Part shown: positions 1 to 4,060 of the stretch, one piece after another | Position numbering within the stretch: position 1 is the first letter of the stretch | How the letters are laid out: each line of letters begins with the position of its first letter | Assembly (NCBI GenBank): GCA_003176035.1 | Contig: PSRL01000179.1 | Coordinates: forward strand, 1-6,616 | Direction: 5' to 3' | DNA length: 6,616 nt | Source of the DNA: Verrucomicrobiota bacterium | GTDB taxonomy: Bacteria; Verrucomicrobiota; Verrucomicrobiia; Chthoniobacterales; Xiphinematobacteraceae | Translations under genes and position numbers: made by a program | The notes under the pieces: generated by a model | Database searches by the model: none | What the model was told of the DNA's origin: nothing | Seen by the model: only the letters and a program-made list of their open reading frames with translations

Positions 1-807
1 GCCGGGTTGTTAGGCGGATTGATGCTCATGGCAAGTGAAAGCCCACGTTGGCTCATGAAGGCGGGGAAGCGCAAAGAAACGAAGATCGCTTTGGACAAAA
101 TGGTCGATAGCGCCGCAGCAAAATTGGAAATTCAACAGATCGAACAAGCCCTGAATGAGGAAGAAGGACGGTGGTCCGAACTTTTCACCACCGGCTATCG
201 CCGCGCTCTCCTCATCGGTGTCGTTTTGGCTGCTTTTGGGCAGCTCAGTGGGGTCAATGCCATCCTATATTACTCCTCGGAAATTTTCAAAACTGCGGGC
301 GCCACCCACGATATGGCCTTCCTACAGACGGCAACCATCGGCTTGATTAATTTTTTGTTTACCCTGATCGCAATCGCATGTGTCGATCGCGCCGGCCGAA
401 AAACGCCTCTTCTTATAGGGACATTGATACAGGCGATTGCCCTATTTTTCGCGGGTTTTCTGCTTCGCAACAATTTCACCGGCCCCCTGCTACTATTAAC
501 CGTCCTCGTCTATATCGCAGCATATGCCGCTGCAATGGGGCCTATCACTTGGCTGATAAACTCTGAAATTTTTCCAAGCAAACTTCGTGGCCGTGCAATG
601 TCAATCGCTATACTGACGCTTTGGGCGGCAAATTTTTTGGTGACGCAAACCTTCCCCCTTCTCAATCAAACGCTGGGAATCGCTAAGACCTTCTGGATCT
701 ATAGTCTCTTGAACTTGCTCAGCTTTTTCTTCGTTCTTGTAATTCTTCCGGAGACTAAAAACCGTACTCTGGAAGAAATCGAACATTATTGGATTGCAAG
801 GAAGTAG
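1..807 (+). CDS. MFS sugar porter (sugar/H+ symporter family), C-terminal part, 5' end outside window
   Basis: This is the C-terminal 268 residues of a Major Facilitator transporter of the sugar porter family (XylE/GalP/AraE/GLUT relatives), inner-membrane proteins that usually import a monosaccharide with a proton. The frame is open from base 1, and the first visible residues are the end of TM6, so roughly 190-200 residues (TM1-TM6) are missing. Family signatures appear in order, numbered from the first visible codon: ESPRWL (13-18) after TM6; a charged central loop (19-65); GQLSGVNAILYYS (80-92) in TM7; DRAGRK (129-134) between TM8 and TM9; GPITWLINSEIFP (180-192) in TM10, followed by LRGRAMS; and the PETKNRTLEEIE tail (250-261). 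The exact sugar cannot be read. Two positions that contact sugar in XylE look changed (G80 and L207; see findings). The gene ends 39 bp from the convergent hydrolase gene. The TTG at base 7 is not the start. Confidence 0.94.
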   Translation, partial: AGLLGGLMLMASESPRWLMKAGKRKETKIALDKMVDSAAAKLEIQQIEQALNEEEGRWSELFTTGYRRALLIGVVLAAFGQLSGVNAILYYSSEIFKTAGATHDMAFLQTATIGLINFLFTLIAIACVDRAGRKTPLLIGTLIQAIALFFAGFLLRNNFTGPLLLLTVLVYIAAYAAAMGPITWLINSEIFPSKLRGRAMSIAILTLWAANFLVTQTFPLLNQTLGIAKTFWIYSLLNLLSFFFVLVILPETKNRTLEEIEHYWIARK

Positions 808-846
808 AAGATCTCATCCCTACGGCCTGATCTATGGCGAGACCGC

Positions 847-1563
847 TCAATTGGTTACCGTCATTTGTAACCACAGCGATAACAGACTCGTGGTAGCTTG
901 CGGTTGCTCCAAGGAGGGAATATGGCCGCAATCTTCGATAATCGCCAATTTGGCATTTGCCAAGTGCTTGAGCATTAATGCCTGCACCTCCATCGGAAAG
1001 AACTGATCGTGCCGTCCCCAGAGAATCAATGTTGGTGTGGAGATTGCCGCTAACTTCTCAGAAATGTCCTGCGCACTCAAAAGAATTTTTGATTGGTTGA
1101 CCAATTCCGCATCGGTCAAATTTTGACAGGCGCGCAGGGATTCCAAAAGTACTCGGTCATTGGCCCGAGAGGGAGCGACAGCTCCCTTGTTGAGTTCCTC
1201 CAGATGAGTGGAAATAGTACCCTTCAACGAAGGTTGTAACATTCTTTCTTCAAAAATAGCCCGTTGCGCCGGGGAAATATTCCCAGGAAATGTTCCCACC
1301 AAAATCAAGTTCTTTACGCGTTGAGGCGCCATCAGGGCAACATGCTGAGCAATCAGGCCCCCCATGGAATGTCCTAAGACTATGAATTGTTCCGGAGCTT
1401 TGCTCAATACCTCTTCGGCCGCTTCAGTCACCGTAGTTTTATCCGTCACTATGATGAACTCCGTATCCAGCTCTTGCAAATGTTGCTTTTGATACTGCCA
1501 CATTTTGCCACTGCCGTCATTGCCCCAGCCGGGAAGTATGATGAATTTTAATCGATCTTTCAT
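847..1563 (-). CDS. Alpha/beta hydrolase, small single-domain enzyme, substrate unknown
   Basis: This encodes a 238-residue cytoplasmic alpha/beta-hydrolase-fold protein with a full catalytic triad visible: nucleophile Ser66 in the elbow GHSMGG (64-69), acid Asp186 in LWGRHDQFFP (181-190), and His214 in EDCGHIP (210-216). The N-terminal strand and oxyanion loop appear as FIILPGWGNDG (7-17). Residues about 95-165 form the helical lid that sets specificity. Size and layout resemble BioH/MenH-like esterases and thioesterases, but these motifs are shared by many activities, so no symbol is given. There is no signal peptide. The start ATG overlaps the stop of the upstream DMT transporter (ATGA, 1560-1563), and no Shine-Dalgarno sequence precedes it, so translation probably depends on coupling to the transporter. 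Its substrate may be linked to what that transporter moves, which is inference only. No hairpin-plus-T-run terminator is visible after the stop. Confidence 0.88.
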   Translation of the reverse strand: MKDRLKFIILPGWGNDGSGKMWQYQKQHLQELDTEFIIVTDKTTVTEAAEEVLSKAPEQFIVLGHSMGGLIAQHVALMAPQRVKNLILVGTFPGNISPAQRAIFEERMLQPSLKGTISTHLEELNKGAVAPSRANDRVLLESLRACQNLTDAELVNQSKILLSAQDISEKLAAISTPTLILWGRHDQFFPMEVQALMLKHLANAKLAIIEDCGHIPSLEQPQATTSLLSLWLQMTVTN

Positions 1564-2471
1564 GATTTTGATTTGGAAAGAGAATTTAGGTTATAAGCCG
1601 CTAATGCTGCGATAATTAGCACTAATGCCGCAACTTCTTTAGCCCCGAAGTGATCTCCGCACACTATGATACCCAGAAAAACGCCCACTAAAGGCACGAT
1701 AAAATTGGAAATGGATGCAAATATCGGGCCGCTTCGTTGAATTAACATCCCATACAAAACATAGGCGAGCCCCGATGCTGCGGTTCCTAAGATGAGCAAT
1801 GCGATCATCCCATCAAGATTCCAATGGAGTTTCCAAGGTTTATCTAAAAATGCTGCGGCAATAGTTAAGGGCAGACTGGCAATCCAAAGGATATTTCTGA
1901 CAGAGCGGATTGGTGTGCCATGCGGGATTTTTTCAAATAAGAGCAAGGCGATCGCAAAGCTGAATACACCACCAAAGATCGCCAGTTCATATATCCAGTT
2001 GTTCCAGTTCAGACTGCTGCCACTTGGCTTCATCAAAACAATGATTCCAACGAACCCAAGCGCAATGCTGAGCCCGGAAGCAAAAGTAAAGTGGCGATTT
2101 TTGCTTAAAAATATTGACAATAGCAACGTGATCATAGGCACGCTGGCCACAATCACAGATGTGATACTACTATCTATATGCTGTTGTCCCCAGACAATTA
2201 AAAAAAGCGGCAAAACGGCCTCGAAAAAAGCCAACGCTATAAATAATAAGGCTAGGGAAATAGGTCGACTATCCGTGCAAGATTTCTCCGGAATCCAGCA
2301 AGCGGCTATGGTAAGCGTCAGTGCTCCAATCAACGCCCGAATAGCAGCGACGGTAGCTGGTGGAAAATAGCGCACGGCATTGGTATTAAACAAAAATTGC
2401 CCCCCCCAAATAACTCCGAGGCTTAACAAAAGTATGTACGCAAAATAATCCTGTTCCTTATGAGGTCTCAT
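1560..2471 (-). CDS. DMT superfamily transporter with two EamA domains
   Basis: This 303-residue integral membrane protein has about ten predicted helices (near residues 11-29, 38-58, 71-93, 100-120, 131-148, 160-179, 191-208, 221-243, 250-270, 278-294), arranged as the two EamA repeats typical of Drug/Metabolite Transporters. Supporting motifs are IWGGQFLFN in TM1, PPATVAAIRALIGAL in TM2, and the second-repeat stretch from ISNFIVP through GDHFGAKEV to the last helix. Members export amino acids, nucleosides or other small metabolites; the substrate here is unknown. I chose the ATG at 2469-2471 because AGAGGGG lies 8 nt upstream and the protein then starts just before TM1. A TTG 28 codons earlier (2553-2555) would add a polar, cysteine-containing extension and is less likely. 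The gene carries a G8 run in codons 22-24 and overlaps the downstream hydrolase by 4 bp. Confidence 0.91.
   Translation of the reverse strand: MRPHKEQDYFAYILLLSLGVIWGGQFLFNTNAVRYFPPATVAAIRALIGALTLTIAACWIPEKSCTDSRPISLALLFIALAFFEAVLPLFLIVWGQQHIDSSITSVIVASVPMITLLLSIFLSKNRHFTFASGLSIALGFVGIIVLMKPSGSSLNWNNWIYELAIFGGVFSFAIALLLFEKIPHGTPIRSVRNILWIASLPLTIAAAFLDKPWKLHWNLDGMIALLILGTAASGLAYVLYGMLIQRSGPIFASISNFIVPLVGVFLGIIVCGDHFGAKEVAALVLIIAALAAYNLNSLSKSKS
2400..2407 (-). repeat. G8 homopolymer in the 5' part of the DMT transporter gene
   Basis: Eight consecutive C on the plus strand read as G8 on the coding strand, spanning the codons TGG GGG GGG (Trp22-Gly23-Gly24) of the transporter. The run lies about 65 bp inside the gene. 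The frame is intact in this sequence. Runs of this kind can change length by polymerase slippage, and a change of 1 or 2 nt would stop the transporter early. Whether it varies here cannot be told from one sequence. Confidence 0.9.
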
Positions 2472-2479
2472 AACTTCTT

Positions 2480-2486
2480 CCCCTCT
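2480..2486 (-). promoter_or_regulatory. Shine-Dalgarno sequence that decides the DMT transporter start
   Basis: On the minus strand AGAGGGG stands 8 nt before the ATG at 2469-2471. Its GAGG core lies 10 nt before the ATG. It is the only convincing ribosome-binding site among the four gene starts in the window, and it favours this ATG over the in-frame TTG farther upstream. Confidence 0.65.
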
Positions 2487-2649
2487 ATTCTGAAGATGCA
2501 AACAACAGCAGCTCGGGTTTAGGCTAACATCATTTGACAGCACCCGCACAAGCAAACATTTCGGAAACTGAGTCTATTAAACTATCACTCTCATTTACAG
2601 CTACTTATACGAAACGGACCTCAATTCCTGAATGTCCCTGAGTTGGCGT

Positions 2650-3843
2650 CTACTGATCTTGCAGAGACAAACTTGGAATCGGACGAATCGGATCCGTTTC
2701 CCGATGATAGTTTATTTCCGGGAAGTCAAATCCAAAGAGATGATAAAACTCTTTTTGGTAGCCAGCAAAATCCGAAATTTGATCAATGGTTTCCGTCGTG
2801 ATTTCTTTCCAAATTTGAGCCACTTCAGCTTGAACGTCCTCACGCATTTCCCAGTCATCAATTCGAATCCGACCCTTTGCGTCCAACTTTGGCTTCTGCG
2901 TAAGGTGCTCAGCGAAAAGGCGGTACATTTGCTGAATGCATCCCTCATGAAGGTTCTTGGATTTCATCACCTTGTAGAGAATTGAGATGTAGAGCGGCAC
3001 AACTGGAATGGCCGAACTGGCCTGGGTCACCAGCGCTTTATTGACAGAAATCAATGCCGTACCGGCTCCAAATTGCTCGTCCAATTGCCGTGCGGTTTTC
3101 TCCAAATCCAATTTCGCATGTCCGATAGTACCATCGGTATAGATTGCCCAGGTAATTTGGGGTCCGATATAAGAATAAGCTATCGTGCGAAAGTCTTTGG
3201 CGAGCGCGCCCGAGGCCGCCAGTCCCTCAATCCACAGTTTCCAGTCTTCCCCACCCATGACCTTCACCGTATTGGCTATTTCTTCTTCTGTTGCCGGCTC
3301 AATGCTCACCAAATCAATTTCCTTTTTGTCGGTGTTAATATTCTTGTTGGTAAACGTTGATTTCGTCGGTTTGAGGACAGATTTGTAAGTTTGCCCAGTT
3401 GCGGGATCGAGTCGACGAGGTGAAGCCAGGCTATAGATGACCAAATCCACCTCTCCGAGGTCCTTTTTAATAGTTGCAATGACCTCCTCTTTCATCTCAT
3501 TGGAAAAAGCGTCCCCATTAAAACTTTTGGCATAAAGCCCCTCTTTGGCCGCCGCTACTTCAAAGGCGGCTGTATGATACCATCCGGCTGATGCGGGTTT
3601 TTTTTCGGTCCCCGCTCTTTCAAAAAAGACGCCGAGAGTTGAGGCTTTGCCCCCAAAAGCAGCCACTATACGCGAAGCAAGACCATAACCTGTGGAGGCG
3701 CCGATCACTAACACGCGTTTGGGGGCGTTTTCCAAGACCGGGTGAGATTTTACGAAATCAATCTGTTTTTGAACATGGACCGCACAGCCATCAGGATGAG
3801 CGGTGGTGCAGATAAAACCACGAATCTTCGGTTCAATAATCAT
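2650..3843 (-). CDS. fabV: FabV-type enoyl-ACP reductase / trans-2-enoyl-CoA reductase (NADH)
   Basis: This complete 397-residue protein matches the usual FabV/TER length. It reduces the trans-2 double bond of enoyl-ACP (or enoyl-CoA) with NADH, the last step of each fatty-acid elongation cycle, in the cytoplasm. Visible marks are the N-terminal IIEPKIRGFICTTAHPDGC (2-20); a Rossmann nucleotide loop GASTGYG (48-54); VIYSLASPRR (135-144); the long substrate-side stretch with TWAIYTDGTIGHAK (231-244); and the C-terminal YHLFGFDFP (367-375). The catalytic pair Tyr235 and Lys244 has the FabV spacing Y-x8-K, unlike Y-x6-K of FabI, and the numbering agrees with characterised FabV enzymes. Leu245 follows Lys244. 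Family members are naturally insensitive to triclosan. Whether it works on ACP or CoA thioesters cannot be read. The ATG at 3841-3843 fits the family N-terminus but lacks a clear Shine-Dalgarno sequence. It is transcribed away from the RND gene and is followed after 178 bp by the DMT gene. Confidence 0.97.
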   Translation of the reverse strand: MIIEPKIRGFICTTAHPDGCAVHVQKQIDFVKSHPVLENAPKRVLVIGASTGYGLASRIVAAFGGKASTLGVFFERAGTEKKPASAGWYHTAAFEVAAAKEGLYAKSFNGDAFSNEMKEEVIATIKKDLGEVDLVIYSLASPRRLDPATGQTYKSVLKPTKSTFTNKNINTDKKEIDLVSIEPATEEEIANTVKVMGGEDWKLWIEGLAASGALAKDFRTIAYSYIGPQITWAIYTDGTIGHAKLDLEKTARQLDEQFGAGTALISVNKALVTQASSAIPVVPLYISILYKVMKSKNLHEGCIQQMYRLFAEHLTQKPKLDAKGRIRIDDWEMREDVQAEVAQIWKEITTETIDQISDFAGYQKEFYHLFGFDFPEINYHRETDPIRPIPSLSLQDQ

Positions 3844-3920
3844 GTCGGCTAATGGCTTCTGCCGTCTTTCGCGTTCCGAAGCAAGTTTTTCATGATTTCT
3901 CTGACCGTTTCAGCAAATCT

Positions 3921-3948
3921 ATTGTAAAAGGAATGTCGTTTATGCTAA
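3921..3948 (-). promoter_or_regulatory. Candidate sigma70-like promoter of fabV
   Basis: On the minus strand TTAGCA (3948-3943, 4 of 6 to the -35 consensus) is followed after 16 bp by TACAAT (3926-3921, 5 of 6 to the -10 consensus). Transcription would start near 3914, giving a leader of about 70 nt before the fabV ATG. The match is fair, not strong. The palindrome at 3962-3978 would lie 13 bp upstream of this -35 element. Confidence 0.35.
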
Positions 3949-3961
3949 CCGATAGGCCCTA

Positions 3962-3978
3962 AACCTGTGCCACAGGTT
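3962..3978. promoter_or_regulatory. Perfect 17 bp palindrome, candidate operator shared by fabV and the RND gene
   Basis: AACCTGTG-C-CACAGGTT is an exact inverted repeat of two 8 bp arms around a single base. It lies in the 217 bp region between two divergent genes, 82 bp before the RND start codon and 118 bp before the fabV start codon. The next outer pair (A/G) does not match, so the symmetry ends there. This size and arm spacing suit the site of a dimeric repressor or activator such as a TetR- or MarR-type protein. No regulator gene is in the window, so the partner is unknown. No T run follows it, so it is unlikely to be a terminator. Confidence 0.5.
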
Positions 3979-4042
3979 GCCATGACGAAAAATTTGTTAG
4001 GGAAAACTTCACAGACAAATAGTGGGCTCAAACTGAGAACTC

Positions 4043-4060
4043 GAAAACTCTCTCGTTTTC
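4043..4060 (+). repeat. Inverted repeat directly before the RND start codon, in place of a ribosome-binding site
   Basis: GAAAAC (4043-4048) and GTTTTC (4055-4060) are exact reverse complements separated by TCTCTC, and the second arm touches the ATG at 4061. In the mRNA this could form a weak 6 bp hairpin (two G-C pairs only). The stretch has no purine-rich Shine-Dalgarno sequence. It could influence initiation or serve as a protein site, but a chance match is also possible. Confidence 0.35.

Noticed and set aside
809..833. Possible terminator between the convergent MFS and hydrolase genes (AGATC...GATCT)
   Set aside because: The stem is only 5 bp with a 15 nt loop, is not GC-rich and has no T run on either strand.
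1792..2370. 192-codon open frame on the plus strand
   Set aside because: It lies wholly antisense to the DMT transporter, its translation resembles no family I know, and it has no ribosome-binding site. It looks like a shadow frame.
2472..2555. N-terminal extension of the DMT transporter from a TTG at 2553-2555, with three cysteines in a row
   Set aside because: The in-frame ATG at 2469-2471 has a good ribosome-binding site at 2480-2486 and gives the normal family length; the TTG has no such support.
2472..2649. Terminator or hidden small gene in the 178 bp gap between fabV and the DMT gene
   Set aside because: I found only short imperfect repeats, no T-run hairpin and no coding frame with a start signal; promoter-like boxes there were poorly spaced.
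2632..2985. 117-codon open frame on the plus strand over the fabV 3' end
   Set aside because: It is antisense to the well-supported fabV coding sequence and shows no recognisable motif.
3598..3605. A8 run on the fabV coding strand, with A-AAA-AAA in the phase of a -1 slippery site
   Set aside because: It is an ordinary Glu-Lys-Lys stretch in a complete, family-length protein, and I see no stimulating structure or useful -1 product.
3994..4023. Possible RND promoter, TTGTTA (3994-3999) and AATAGT (4018-4023)
   Set aside because: Each box matches only 4 of 6 consensus bases and the spacing is 18 bp; similar matches arise often by chance in such sequence.
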